From NCBI RefSeq assembly GCF_002906165.1, contig NZ_PPCN01000001.1, forward strand, positions 62,001-126,000: a stretch of DNA of 64,000 nt. The letters are read 5' to 3'. Below are positions 15,305 through 24,403 of this stretch, piece after piece. Positions within the stretch are counted from its first letter, which is position 1; each line of letters begins with the position of its first letter. This DNA comes from Roseibium marinum. Lineage in GTDB: Bacteria; Pseudomonadota; Alphaproteobacteria; Rhizobiales; Stappiaceae. The notes beneath the pieces were generated by a model, which worked only from the letters and a program-made list of their open reading frames with translations, was not told where the DNA came from and searched no databases. Position numbers and translations under genes: made by a program.

Positions 15305-18175
15305 ATGTCCCTGATCAAGGAAACGGATTACGGCACACCGGCATCGGCGTCGGAGAACAAGATCACGCTCTCCATCGACGGCTTCGAGGTGACGGTTCCC
15401 GAAGGTACGTCCGTGATGCGGGCCGCCATGGAAACGGGCATCCAGATCCCGAAGCTCTGCGCGACCGACATGGTCGATGCCTTCGGGTCCTGCCGCCTGT
15501 GCCTGGTGGAGATCGAGGGGCGGCGGGGCACGCCGTCCTCCTGCACCACGCCCGCCGAAGACGGCATGGTGGTTCAGACCCAGACCGGCCGCCTCAAGGA
15601 TATCCGCCGCGGCGTGATGGAACTCTATATTTCCGACCATCCGCTCGACTGCCTGACCTGCGCCGCCAATGGCGATTGCGAGCTGCAGGACATGGCGGGC
15701 GCGGTGGGCCTGCGCGACGTGCGCTACGGCTATGACGGCGGCAACCATGTGAAACAACGCGATGGTGGCGGCGAGGTGAATGCCCGCTTCATGTCGAAGG
15801 ACGAAAGCAACCCCTATTTCACTTACGATCCGTCGAAATGCATTGTCTGCTCCCGCTGCGTGCGGGCCTGCGAGGAAGTTCAGGGCACATTCGCGCTGAC
15901 CATCGAGGGTCGCGGATTTGGCTCGCGGGTGTCAGCGGGCATGCACGAAAGCTTCCTGAATTCCGAATGCGTCTCCTGCGGCGCCTGCGTGCAGGCCTGT
16001 CCGACCGCGACCCTGCAGGAAAAATCGGTGATCGACATCGGTCAGCCCGAACACTCGCTCGTCACCACCTGCGCCTATTGCGGTGTCGGCTGTTCCTTCA
16101 AGGCGGAAATGCGCGGTCAGGAACTGGTCCGCATGGTGCCTTACAAGGACGGCAAGGCCAATCATGGCCACTCCTGCGTCAAGGGCCGTTTCGCTTATGG
16201 CTACGCCTCTCACAAGGACCGGATTCTGAACCCGATGATCCGCGACAAGATCACCGATCCGTGGAAGGAAGTCTCCTGGGAGGAAGCCCTGAGCTTCGCC
16301 GCCAACAGACTGCGGGCGATCCAGTACGAACACGGCAAGGAGTCCATCGGCGTCATCACCTCGTCCCGCTGCACCAACGAGGAAACCTATCTGGTCCAGA
16401 AGCTGACGCGGGCCGTTTTCCTCAACAACAACACCGATACCTGCGCACGGGTCTGTCATTCGCCGACCGGTTACGGCCTCGGCCAGACCTTCGGCACCTC
16501 CGCCGGCACGCAGGATTTCGACAGTGTCGAACAGGCCGACGTGGTTCTGGTGATCGGCGCCAATCCGACCGACGGCCATCCCGTCTTCGCCTCCCGACTG
16601 AAAAAACGCCTGCGCCAGGGCGCCAAGCTGATCGTCGTCGATCCGCGCCGGATCGATCTCGTCCGGACACCGCATGTAAGCGCCGCCCATCACCTTGCCC
16701 TCAGGCCGGGCACGAATGTTGCCGTCGTCACGGCGCTCGCCCATGTGATCGTGACCGAAGGCCTGTTCGACGAGGACTTCATTCGCACGCGCTGCGACTG
16801 GGACGAATTCCAGGAATATGCCGAATTCGTCGCGGATTCCGCGCATGCGCCGGAGACGGTTGAAGCCTTGACCGGAGTGCCGGCGGCGGAATTGCGCGCG
16901 GCGGCCCGGCTCTATGCAAGGGGCGGCAATGGGGCCATCTATTATGGCCTCGGCGTGACCGAACACAGCCAGGGCTCGACCACGGTGATCGGCATCGCCA
17001 ATCTGGCCATGCTCACCGGCAACATCGGCCGGCCGGGCGTCGGCGTGAACCCGCTGCGCGGACAGAACAATGTCCAGGGCTCCTGCGACATGGGCTCTTT
17101 CCCGCACGAACTGCCGGGCTACCGCCATGTCAACAATGCCGATGTGCGCGATGTCTTCGAAAAGGCCTGGGGCGTCAGCATTTCCGACGAGCCGGGCCTG
17201 CGCATCCCCAACATGCTGGATGCCGCGGTGGAAGGCACGTTCAGGGGGCTTTATTGCCAGGGCGAGGACATCCTGCAGTCGGACCCGGATACGAAACACG
17301 TCTCCGCCGGGCTGGCGGCGATGGACTGCGTCATCGTGCATGACCTCTTCCTGAACGAGACCGCGAATTACGCCCATGTCTTCCTGCCGGGATCGACCTT
17401 CCTGGAAAAGGACGGCACCTTCACCAACGCGGAGCGCCGCATCAACCGCGTCCGCAAGGTGATGGCGCCGAAAAACGGCTATGCTGACTGGGAGGTTACC
17501 CAGCTTCTCGCCAATGCCATGGGCGCCGGCTGGAGCTACACCCATCCTTCGCAGATCATGGACGAGATCGCCGCGACGACGCCCAGTTTCGCCAATGTCA
17601 GCTATCGGCTGTTGGACGAGAAAGGGTCCGTCCAATGGCCGTGCAACGACAGCACACCGGTCGGCTCGCCGGTCATGCATGTGGATGGTTTCGTGCGCGG
17701 CAAGGGAAGGTTCATCCGCACCGACTATATCGCCACCGACGAAAAGACCGGACCGCGCTTCCCGCTGCTGCTCACCACGGGCCGGATCTTGAGCCAGTAC
17801 AATGTCGGCGCGCAGACACGCCGGACGGAAAACGTCGTCTGGCACGACGAGGACGTTCTGGAAATCCATCCGCACGATGCGGAAACCCGCGGTGTCAAGG
17901 AAGGCGACTGGGTCAAGTTGGCCAGCCGGTCGGGCGAAACGAGCCTCAAGGCCAGCCTAACCGACCGGGTGTCGCCGGGCGTCGTCTATACGACTTTCCA
18001 CCACCCGAGCACCCAGGCGAATGTGATCACCACCGACTATTCCGACTGGGCGACCAACTGTCCGGAATACAAGGTGACCGCGGTTCAGGTGTCGCCCTCC
18101 AACGGGCCGACGGACTGGCAGGAGCAATACGAGGAATTCTCCGTGCGGGCACGCAGGATCGAGGCTGCCGAATAG
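15305..18175 (+). CDS. fdsA: NAD-dependent formate dehydrogenase alpha subunit (molybdenum catalytic subunit)
   Basis: 956-aa catalytic subunit oxidising formate to CO2. The N-terminus is NuoG-like: [2Fe-2S] ferredoxin (CATDMVDAFGSCRLC), a His/Cys cluster region (DHPLDCLTCAANGDCELQ), and two [4Fe-4S] motifs (CIVCSRCVRAC, CVSCGACVQAC). A further cluster motif (CAYCGVGCSFKAE) opens the bis-MGD domain. The catalytic metal ligand is Cys384 in ARVCHSP, where selenoenzymes have Sec, so the enzyme is the cysteine form and no UGA recoding is needed. There is no Tat signal, fitting a soluble cytoplasmic complex. Length is normal for FdsA. Confidence 0.95.
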   Translation: MSLIKETDYGTPASASENKITLSIDGFEVTVPEGTSVMRAAMETGIQIPKLCATDMVDAFGSCRLCLVEIEGRRGTPSSCTTPAEDGMVVQTQTGRLKDIRRGVMELYISDHPLDCLTCAANGDCELQDMAGAVGLRDVRYGYDGGNHVKQRDGGGEVNARFMSKDESNPYFTYDPSKCIVCSRCVRACEEVQGTFALTIEGRGFGSRVSAGMHESFLNSECVSCGACVQACPTATLQEKSVIDIGQPEHSLVTTCAYCGVGCSFKAEMRGQELVRMVPYKDGKANHGHSCVKGRFAYGYASHKDRILNPMIRDKITDPWKEVSWEEALSFAANRLRAIQYEHGKESIGVITSSRCTNEETYLVQKLTRAVFLNNNTDTCARVCHSPTGYGLGQTFGTSAGTQDFDSVEQADVVLVIGANPTDGHPVFASRLKKRLRQGAKLIVVDPRRIDLVRTPHVSAAHHLALRPGTNVAVVTALAHVIVTEGLFDEDFIRTRCDWDEFQEYAEFVADSAHAPETVEALTGVPAAELRAAARLYARGGNGAIYYGLGVTEHSQGSTTVIGIANLAMLTGNIGRPGVGVNPLRGQNNVQGSCDMGSFPHELPGYRHVNNADVRDVFEKAWGVSISDEPGLRIPNMLDAAVEGTFRGLYCQGEDILQSDPDTKHVSAGLAAMDCVIVHDLFLNETANYAHVFLPGSTFLEKDGTFTNAERRINRVRKVMAPKNGYADWEVTQLLANAMGAGWSYTHPSQIMDEIAATTPSFANVSYRLLDEKGSVQWPCNDSTPVGSPVMHVDGFVRGKGRFIRTDYIATDEKTGPRFPLLLTTGRILSQYNVGAQTRRTENVVWHDEDVLEIHPHDAETRGVKEGDWVKLASRSGETSLKASLTDRVSPGVVYTTFHHPSTQANVITTDYSDWATNCPEYKVTAVQVSPSNGPTDWQEQYEEFSVRARRIEAAE

Positions 18176-18177
18176 CC

Positions 18178-18993
18178 ATGAAGACGCACAGCACGTCCTC
18201 AGCGGTCTCCTATCGGGACGGCCGTTTCTCGTCTTCCAGGCTGGAACTGGCGGACGAGGTGCCGGTTGCGATCAGCTATAACGGCTCGACTCATGCGGTG
18301 CTGATGGCGACGCCTTCCGACCTCAAGGATCTGGCGATAGGATTTTCCCTGTCCGAGGATATCGCCGCGGCGCCGGACGAGATCGAGGACATCGCCGTCG
18401 TCGAACTCGACAAGGGTATCGACGTTCAGGTCCGGCTTGCCACGGATGCGACGGAAAGATTGCGGCAAAGGCGGCGCTCCATCGCCGGGCCCGTCGGCTG
18501 CGGGCTGTGCGGCATCGAGAGCCTGGACGCGGCCATGCGCGAAATCCGTCCCGTCAGCGCCGAGATCCGGCTCAAAGCCGAAAATGTGGGTGATGCGGTT
18601 CGCGCCATGGGCAAGGCACAGGCGCTCAACCTGCGGACCCGCTCCGTTCACGCGGCGGGCTGGTATCATCCTGAAAACGGCCTGACGGCGATCCGTGAGG
18701 ATGTCGGGCGGCACAACGCCCTGGACAAGCTGATCGGCGCAATGAGCCTTTCCGGCACGAATGTTTCGGGAGGCGCTTTCGTGATGACCAGCCGGCTGTC
18801 GATCGACCTGATCCAGAAGACGGCCGCCGCGGGCTGCGGGATTATTATTGCGGTCTCCGCTCCGACCGCGCTTGCCGTTTCGGAGGCCGACAGGGCCAAC
18901 ATCACAATGGTCGCCTGCGCGCGCGGCGACGGCTTCGAACTCTTTACCCATCCGCACAGGATTATCGGGAGAACCCTGCAAGATGTCGCCTGA
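18178..18993 (+). CDS. fdhD: Formate dehydrogenase accessory sulfurtransferase FdhD
   Basis: 271 aa (FdsC of fds operons). FdhD transfers sulfur from IscS to the bis-MGD cofactor before it enters FdsA. The family's essential cysteine pair is present in GPVGCGLCGIES (about residues 104-115). The C-terminal FVMTSRLSIDLIQK and GCGIIIAVSAPTALAV segments bind the cofactor in known structures. The ATG lies two bases after the fdsA stop; the gene overlaps fdsD by 11 bases. Position in the operon is standard for fdsGBACD. Confidence 0.95.
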   Translation: MKTHSTSSAVSYRDGRFSSSRLELADEVPVAISYNGSTHAVLMATPSDLKDLAIGFSLSEDIAAAPDEIEDIAVVELDKGIDVQVRLATDATERLRQRRRSIAGPVGCGLCGIESLDAAMREIRPVSAEIRLKAENVGDAVRAMGKAQALNLRTRSVHAAGWYHPENGLTAIREDVGRHNALDKLIGAMSLSGTNVSGGAFVMTSRLSIDLIQKTAAAGCGIIIAVSAPTALAVSEADRANITMVACARGDGFELFTHPHRIIGRTLQDVA

Positions 18994-19198
18994 CAAACTG
19001 ATCTACATGGCCAACCAGATCGCAGGCTTTTTCCACAACAGGCCCCATGAGGAAGCCGTGGCCGGTGTCGCGGACCATATCAGCAAGTTCTGGGAACCGC
19101 GCATGCGCATCCAGCTTTTCGACATGCTGACCCGAACCGCTGACCGGTTCGATCCGCTGGTTCTGGAAGCCGGACCGAAGATCCGTCCGGTCAAATGA
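18983..19198 (+). CDS. fdsD: Formate dehydrogenase delta subunit
   Basis: 71-aa small subunit of the Fds complex, recognisable from its position and family features: the start YMANQIAGFFHNRPHEEA and the later HISKFWEPRMR segment. FdsD is needed for assembly or stability of the complex and carries no cofactor. The ATG is inside the 3' end of fdhD (overlap 11 bases). Confidence 0.9.
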   Translation: MSPDKLIYMANQIAGFFHNRPHEEAVAGVADHISKFWEPRMRIQLFDMLTRTADRFDPLVLEAGPKIRPVK

Positions 19199-19226
19199 TA
19201 CCCCGCGGCGGGACGGTGGTGTTTCA

Positions 19227-19246
19227 CGCGCCTTGCCGAAGGCGCG
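19227..19246. terminator. Stem-loop between convergent fdsD and pxpA
   Basis: Perfect 8-bp stem CGCGCCTT / AAGGCGCG with a 4-base loop in the 77-base gap between two convergent genes. Position suggests a bidirectional terminator, though no U-run is seen on either strand. Confidence 0.5.
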
Positions 19247-19275
19247 GTGCGTCGCCGGGAAGCTGACCCGGGTCG

Positions 19276-20040
19276 TCAGTTGCGGCCCGTCACAGGGGCC
19301 ACGCTGATACCTGCATCGACAAGGGCGGCGCGAACCTGTCTGGCCACGGCGGCTGCCGAGGGCTCGTCCGCGTGGATGCAGAACGTATCGACAGGCGTGG
19401 AAATACGGGTGCCGTCGATTGCGACAAGACATTGCTCCTGCGCCATGACGACGGTTCTTTTCGCCGAGAGTTCCGGGTCGCGGATAACAGCGGAATTCTT
19501 GCTTCGCGGCATGAGCTGTCCATCGGGAAAATAATGGCGATCGGCATAGGCTTCGTGAGCAACGGGCAATCCGGCCTCCCCGGCAGCGCGCGTCATTTCC
19601 GAAAGGCAATTGGCAACGAAGATGAGGTCGCGGCCCGCTGCCCGGATCCCTCTGGCAATGGCATCGGCAACCTCGCCGGTGTGATGGGCGATGTTGTTGA
19701 GCGCGCCGTGCGGTTTGACGAAATCCACACGGGCGCCATGGCTCGCCGAAAGTGCCTGTAGCGCGCCGATCTGATAGGTGACGAGATATTCGATCTCGCT
19801 CGGGTCCATGGTGATATGCCTTCGGCCGAACCCCTGGAGATCGCTGAACCCGGGATGGGCGCCGATGCTGACTCCATGTTCCAGGGCGAGGCCGACGGTT
19901 CGGTACATGACGACCGGGTCGCCCGCATGCATGCCGCAGGCGATATTGGCTGAGCTTATGTGGGGCATGACGGCTCCGTCATCGCCCAGTTTATAGGCGC
20001 CGAAGCTTTCACCCATATCCGCATTGATCGAAATTTTCAT
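19276..20040 (-). CDS. pxpA: 5-oxoprolinase subunit A (LamB/YcsF family)
   Basis: 254 aa. Family marks: MKISINADMGESFGAYKLGDD at the start, SANIACGMHAGDP, GAHPGFSDLQGFGRR and VKPHGALNN. PxpA works with PxpB and PxpC to open 5-oxoproline to glutamate with ATP. Here no pxpB/pxpC is adjacent, so partners must be elsewhere or the protein acts in a related reaction. The start at 20040 is chosen because MKISINADMGES is the invariant N-terminus. It is divergent from the LysR gene at 20142 and shares an upstream motif with tctC. Confidence 0.88.
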   Translation of the reverse strand: MKISINADMGESFGAYKLGDDGAVMPHISSANIACGMHAGDPVVMYRTVGLALEHGVSIGAHPGFSDLQGFGRRHITMDPSEIEYLVTYQIGALQALSASHGARVDFVKPHGALNNIAHHTGEVADAIARGIRAAGRDLIFVANCLSEMTRAAGEAGLPVAHEAYADRHYFPDGQLMPRSKNSAVIRDPELSAKRTVVMAQEQCLVAIDGTRISTPVDTFCIHADEPSAAAVARQVRAALVDAGISVAPVTGRN

Positions 20041-20084
20041 TGCTGTGACCATTTTTGCGGCATGGTCGGCAGATTGCTGTTGTG

Positions 20085-20128
20085 TGTCCAATGCATTTAT
20101 GCAGTCAGTGATCATGCAATAATTGCAT
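20085..20128. promoter_or_regulatory. pxpA/lysR divergent operator region
   Basis: The 101-base divergent gap holds two perfect inverted repeats: TGCAT-TT-ATGCA (20092-20103) and ATGCAAT-A-ATTGCAT (20114-20128). The first is inside TGTCCAATGCATTT (20085-20098), which recurs identically before tctC at 24001-24014. These are candidate binding sites for the LysR protein encoded at 20142. Confidence 0.6.
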
Positions 20129-20141
20129 ATGGGGTGAGTGG

Positions 20142-21041
20142 ATGCTGGAACTGAGAGAATTGCGCAATTTTCTGGTCGTGGTGGAAAGACTGAATATTTC
20201 CAGCGCGGCGATTGCCGTCAATCTCAGCCAGCCGGCGCTGTCGCGCCAGATACAGGCTTTGGAGCGCAAACTCGGTGTGGATCTGTTCGACCGGGTCGGC
20301 AAGCGGCTCGTGTTGACAACGCAAGGGGCGGACCTTGCGGCCCAGGCGGCGGAACTGATCGAACGCGCCCAGGACATGATGCAGCACACGGGCCGCACGG
20401 AACACGAGCACAGCGGCACGCTGCGCATCGGGGCCTCGCCTCAGACGATCACCTGGCTGCTCTCTCCGGCGATGGCACTTTTCCGCACGTCCTATCCAAA
20501 GGTGAGCATGATCGTCAGCGAGGGGCACAATGACGCCTTGATCGAGATGGTCGAGCATGGCGCTGTCCACATGGTGATTGCCAATCTGGGGATCAGCAAC
20601 ATCCTTGTCGGACATCCCCTGTTCAGCGCCCGGCTTCTGGCGGTCCTGCCGCCGGATCATCCCGGCAGGAAGAAGAAGTCCATCACCATGGATGCCATTG
20701 CCAATGAGCCGATGATGGTCATGAAACGCGGGTTCCTGACCCGGCACCTGTTCGAGCAGGTTGCGCTGGCGCATGGCGTGCGCCCGCGCATTCTGCTCGA
20801 AAGCGACAGTACCCAGACTTTGGCGGCGCTCGCCCAGGACGGTCACGGCGTCGCCATCGTCTCTTCCTCGGCACGAGACCTGACGGCGATCCGCAACGCG
20901 GTTCCGATCGTCTCGGATACCTGTCAGACCTCCGCGGAGGTTTCGGCCCTGTGGAACCCCAATCGCTACCGTCCGATGAATATCACCAACTTCCTCGCGG
21001 TGCTCAAGGAAGTGGCGGCCGGGCATCAGGGAGCAGGATGA
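20142..21041 (+). CDS. LysR-family transcriptional regulator
   Basis: 299 aa. The N-terminal winged HTH is MLELRELRNFLVVVERLNIS with SQPALSRQIQALE as recognition helix. An effector domain follows from about 90, beginning GTLRIGASPQTITWLL. It lies divergent to pxpA and convergent to tctA (15-base gap). The repeated TGCA-rich palindromes before both pxpA and tctC suggest that it controls both. Ligand unknown; a small organic acid such as 5-oxoproline is a guess from context. Confidence 0.88.
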   Translation: MLELRELRNFLVVVERLNISSAAIAVNLSQPALSRQIQALERKLGVDLFDRVGKRLVLTTQGADLAAQAAELIERAQDMMQHTGRTEHEHSGTLRIGASPQTITWLLSPAMALFRTSYPKVSMIVSEGHNDALIEMVEHGAVHMVIANLGISNILVGHPLFSARLLAVLPPDHPGRKKKSITMDAIANEPMMVMKRGFLTRHLFEQVALAHGVRPRILLESDSTQTLAALAQDGHGVAIVSSSARDLTAIRNAVPIVSDTCQTSAEVSALWNPNRYRPMNITNFLAVLKEVAAGHQGAG

Positions 21042-21056
21042 TCTTCATCGCTTCAT

Positions 21057-22538
21057 TCACTGACGGCCCGGCCTGAGAAACAGCACGATGGCCGCAAGGG
21101 CGGCGAGAAGAAAACCCACCGCGATGGGATGATCGAACACGGCAAGCGGTGAGTGATTGGTGACAATCAGCGCCTGGCGCAGCGACAGTTCGAACAATGG
21201 TCCGATCACGAATCCGATCAGGAACGTCACGACGGAATATCCGTACCGCTGCATCGCGAACCCCAGAAACCCCAGGGCCAGCATGGCGAAAACCGAAAAG
21301 GCCGTGTCGCGCTCCAGATAGGTGCCGATCACGCAGAACAGAACCACGAAGGGGATGATCAGCCGTGGCGGCACAAGGGTGACCCGCGCGAAAAGGGTAA
21401 GGCCGAGCCGTCCCACCATGAGCATGACCAGACTGGCGACGATCATCGAGACATAGATGCCGTAGATGAGCCTCGGATGCTGATCGAAAACCAGTGGGCC
21501 CGGCTGGACGCCATGCAGCATGAAGGCGGAAACGAGAATTGCCGCCGAAACGCTGCCGGGCAGACCGATGGCGAAAAGCGGAATGAGGCTCGCGGGCAGG
21601 ACGGCATTATCCGCTGCCTCCGATGCCGCCACACCCTTGAGATCGCCCTCGCCATAGGTATCGCCCGGCCGGGCAAGGCGCTTGTTGATCGCATAGGACA
21701 GCAATGCGCCGATCGTCGGGCCGAGACCCGGAATGATGCCGGCGCCAATGCCGATGCCGGTGGCGCGCAGGGTGACCGGAAACACGCGCTTGAGGTCGCT
21801 GAACCGCAGGTTCTTGTCCGTTTCAGGCGCGAACCCTGAAGTTGCCGAGATCTTGCCCTTCGCCGCGAACAGCGCCTGCACCTGCACCAGCATTTCTGTG
21901 AAGGCCAGCATGCCCACCGTTGCGGCGATCAGCGGTATCCCGTCGAACAATTCGATGAACCCGAAGGTCATGCGCGGCGTGGCGCTTTCCGGATCGAGCC
22001 CGACGGTTGACAGGAATAGCCCCAGAACGCCCGAAATGATCCCGCGCGAAAGGGACGTCCCCGAAAGTGCCGCGATGAAGCTCAGCGCGAATATCATCAC
22101 TGAGGTCATTTCCACCGGACCCATCTTGAGGGCGAAACGCGCCAGCGAGGCAGCAAGGAGAATGAGCACGAGTGTCGCCACCAGGTCTCCGAAGACGGAG
22201 CTGTAAAGCGCGGTTTTCAAAGCGCGCGTGGCTTGTCCCTTTTTTGCCAGCGGGTAACCGTCGAACGTGGTCGCGGTGGAACTGGGTTCGCCCGGGGTGT
22301 TGAGCAGGATGGCTCCTGTTGCGCCACCGGCCGCACTCGCCTTGGTGACGCCCACCAGAAAGGCGATGGCGCCGATCGGAGACATCGAATAGGTCAGCGG
22401 TACGGCCACCGAAAGCGCGGCCGGCCGGCTCAACCCGGGCAGCACACCCACGAGGTATCCGAGCAGGATGCCGCCAATCACCGAGACGATTGACGCCAGG
22501 GTCAATGCGTCGGCGGCTCCCTCAAGAAATATTTCCAT
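21057..22538 (-). CDS. tctA: Tripartite tricarboxylate transporter large permease (TctA family)
   Basis: 493-aa inner-membrane protein with about twelve hydrophobic segments. TctA marks: GVLPGLSRPAALSVAVPLTY, KASAAGGATGAILLNTPGEP and GIIPGLGPTIGALLSY. It is the energised channel of a TTT importer. The start at 22538 is chosen because upstream in-frame sequence lies within tctB; the gap to tctB is four bases. Substrate is unknown; TTT systems take up carboxylates. Last gene of tctCBA. Confidence 0.9.
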   Translation of the reverse strand: MEIFLEGAADALTLASIVSVIGGILLGYLVGVLPGLSRPAALSVAVPLTYSMSPIGAIAFLVGVTKASAAGGATGAILLNTPGEPSSTATTFDGYPLAKKGQATRALKTALYSSVFGDLVATLVLILLAASLARFALKMGPVEMTSVMIFALSFIAALSGTSLSRGIISGVLGLFLSTVGLDPESATPRMTFGFIELFDGIPLIAATVGMLAFTEMLVQVQALFAAKGKISATSGFAPETDKNLRFSDLKRVFPVTLRATGIGIGAGIIPGLGPTIGALLSYAINKRLARPGDTYGEGDLKGVAASEAADNAVLPASLIPLFAIGLPGSVSAAILVSAFMLHGVQPGPLVFDQHPRLIYGIYVSMIVASLVMLMVGRLGLTLFARVTLVPPRLIIPFVVLFCVIGTYLERDTAFSVFAMLALGFLGFAMQRYGYSVVTFLIGFVIGPLFELSLRQALIVTNHSPLAVFDHPIAVGFLLAALAAIVLFLRPGRQ

Positions 22539-22542
22539 GCGG

Positions 22543-23001
22543 CTAAAGACCCGACCAGTCGACGAAGAGGAGAATGAGCAGAGCACCGGTGCCCATCCCG
22601 GCAAGTGCGGCGATGCGGCGTTCTCCGACGGCCAGGCAGGACAGAAGAACAAGCGCGGCGCCGCCGATGACGAGCCCGGTCAGATCGACCAGAACGACAC
22701 CTGCGAGCGCCGCGGCGCCGAACTGGATCACCCCTCGAAAACCGCCCGCGTCTCGGGTGTTACTGTCTGGATTGCCGCGGAGGAGGCCGAAAACAAGCGT
22801 GACAACGGACATCAGGGCGATGATCGTGGCGCAGACAATCGGCAGCATGCGCGGGGAGAGCCCGAAATTGTCCGTCTCGGCGGTGCCGGCTGGAATGACG
22901 ACGAACAGCAGCAAAAGGCTGGCACTGAAAACAACTGCAAATTCGGCAAGAGGCCGCATCCGGAGACGCGGCCCGTTTTGACTGGTGGAAGGTCGGTTCA
23001 T
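22543..23001 (-). CDS. tctB: Tripartite tricarboxylate transporter small permease (TctB family)
   Basis: 152 aa with four hydrophobic segments, the normal size and topology of TctB. There is little motif conservation in this family; the call rests on topology plus position exactly between tctC (adjacent, no gap) and tctA. It forms the membrane complex with TctA. Confidence 0.85.
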   Translation of the reverse strand: MNRPSTSQNGPRLRMRPLAEFAVVFSASLLLLFVVIPAGTAETDNFGLSPRMLPIVCATIIALMSVVTLVFGLLRGNPDSNTRDAGGFRGVIQFGAAALAGVVLVDLTGLVIGGAALVLLSCLAVGERRIAALAGMGTGALLILLFVDWSGL

Positions 23002-23937
23002 TTACTCCATTGCCGCCTTGAACTGGGCGCTCTGCGCACGGATCTGCGTTGCGAATTCGTCACCCGTGAGAATAAAGCTGCCCATGTTGCGCTTGGCAAG
23101 CACGTCCAGAAGAGGCTGTGACTTGGCGGCTTCCTCGAAAGCGGCGACGAGTTTGGCTTTCGCCTCTGCCGGAATTCCGAGCGGAGCCAGATAGACCACC
23201 ATGTTGACGCTGGAGATGTCATATCCGAGGCCTTTCAGCGTCGGCGCTGTTTCGAAACCGGGAACCGGGTCCGTGCCCAGGCCTGCGAGCACCATCAGTT
23301 CGCCGGCTGCGGCTTGCGCGTAGTAGGTGCCCGAGCTGTAGGCAAAGTCCACATGTCCGCCGAGAACCTCGGCCACAGCTTCGGCGCCGCCTTTTGTCGG
23401 AACGGGTTTCAGGACAATCCCCTCTTTCTCGGAAATGGCCTTCATCACCACCCGGTCGAGGGAAGTCGTCGATGCGTAGGTCAGACCGTCGGGAGCATCC
23501 TTTGCCGCCGCAACGACATCGGAGAAATTCGTCCAGCCGCGCGACGGCAGGGCGACGAGCGCCTCGGGGAAAACGCCGAAGGCGCCGATAAACTCGAAAT
23601 CGTCGATACCGAAGCTGACGTTGGAAGTATGCGGGTCAAAGGAAATGGTGGTGGAAATGGCTGCGGCAAGATTATAGCCGTCCGCCGGCTTGGCCTTGAG
23701 CGCGGTCAGGGCCAGTCCGCCACCGGCACCTGGCTGGTTCTCGACCACGACCGGCTCGCCGAGTGAGGCGGACAGCGCGTCGGAGGCCGCACGGGTAATG
23801 GTATCGACACCGCCACCCGGACCGAAGCCGACGGTTATCGTGACTTCTTTTTCGGGAAATTCAGCTACGGCGGGGCTCGCCAGTAGTGCAAGCGCCAGAC
23901 CGGTCTGGACGAGCGTTTTGGGAATTGATCTGAACAT
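23002..23937 (-). CDS. tctC: Tripartite tricarboxylate transporter substrate-binding protein (TctC/Bug family)
   Basis: 311-aa periplasmic protein. The signal peptide ends at about residue 25 (ASPAVA before EFPEKEVTI). Bug-family features: VGFGPGGGVDTITRAASDALS and VVENQPGAGGGLALTALK. The domain usually binds carboxylates through backbone contacts of the two loops. First gene of the operon, with Shine-Dalgarno CAGGAG. Upstream lies the TGTCCAATGCATTT motif shared with pxpA, so 5-oxoproline or a related acid is a possible ligand. Confidence 0.88.
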   Translation of the reverse strand: MFRSIPKTLVQTGLALALLASPAVAEFPEKEVTITVGFGPGGGVDTITRAASDALSASLGEPVVVENQPGAGGGLALTALKAKPADGYNLAAAISTTISFDPHTSNVSFGIDDFEFIGAFGVFPEALVALPSRGWTNFSDVVAAAKDAPDGLTYASTTSLDRVVMKAISEKEGIVLKPVPTKGGAEAVAEVLGGHVDFAYSSGTYYAQAAAGELMVLAGLGTDPVPGFETAPTLKGLGYDISSVNMVVYLAPLGIPAEAKAKLVAAFEEAAKSQPLLDVLAKRNMGSFILTGDEFATQIRAQSAQFKAAME

Positions 23938-24000
23938 TGTCAGCTCCTGTGTTGCGCGGTTTTGCGTGGCTCTCCAGATGAAAACAGCGCATCCTTATGC

Positions 24001-24044
24001 TGTCCAATGCATTTTAAGGCGCCTTAGTAATGCATTTGATGCAT
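24001..24044. promoter_or_regulatory. tctC operator region with the motif shared with pxpA
   Basis: TGTCCAATGCATTT at 24001-24014 is identical to 20085-20098 and in the same orientation relative to its gene. Fifteen bases on is another perfect inverted repeat, TGCAT-TTG-ATGCA (24031-24043). This is a likely site for a common regulator, probably the LysR at 20142. Confidence 0.55.
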
Positions 24045-24329
24045 GGATAATTTCAAGCCATGCCGAGCCGGCTGCAAGAAGAAGGGATCGCAGCCATCCG
24101 GGAGGAAGTCAGTTCGGGATCATCGGATGCCGCCGGGATTTCGTCAATGCGCCGGAAAACGACCCGCAGGGAAGCCGGACCGAAGATACGTGCGGTCAAT
24201 TGTGCAGTCCGGAGAAACCGTCGTGGTCAGGGCTGCAAAGTAATGCGCCGCCGGGCCGTGTTGGAACGTCCTGCGCAGCGATGAACGCTCACGCACGGGT
24301 TCAAAGATTGATAGTCGATTGGGGAAGGT
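24045..24329. other. Gap with no supported gene
   Basis: About 285 bases between the tct promoter region and the tRNA gene. Short frames on both strands (up to 74 codons) show no family features, no good ribosome-binding site and arginine-rich random-like composition. I see nothing further here. Confidence 0.5.
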
Positions 24330-24403
24330 TGGAGGCGTGTAGCGGACTCGAACCACTCTTTCCGGATTTGCAATCCGGTGCATAACCACTCTGCCAACAC
24401 GCC
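24330..24403 (-). tRNA. tRNA-Cys (GCA)
   Basis: Minus strand. The acceptor stem GGCGTGT (24397-24403) pairs with ACACGCC (24334-24340), the discriminator is U, and CCA is encoded (24330-24332). The anticodon loop ATTGCAAAT has anticodon GCA, and the anticodon stem CCGGA/TCCGG is perfect. The T-arm GGTTCGAGTCC is present. The total of 74 nt with CCA matches tRNA-Cys. Confidence 0.95.

Noticed and set aside
16442..16456. Possible selenocysteine formate dehydrogenase
   Set aside because: The metal-ligand codon (residue 384) is TGT for cysteine; no in-frame TGA and no need for SECIS.
15932..17875. 647-codon minus-strand frame
   Set aside because: Antisense to fdsA, whose iron-sulfur and molybdenum motifs are unmistakable; long antisense frames are common in GC-rich genes.
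24060..24284. 74-codon frame between tctC and the tRNA
   Set aside because: No Shine-Dalgarno, Arg-rich composition, no domain; overlaps other equally weak frames.
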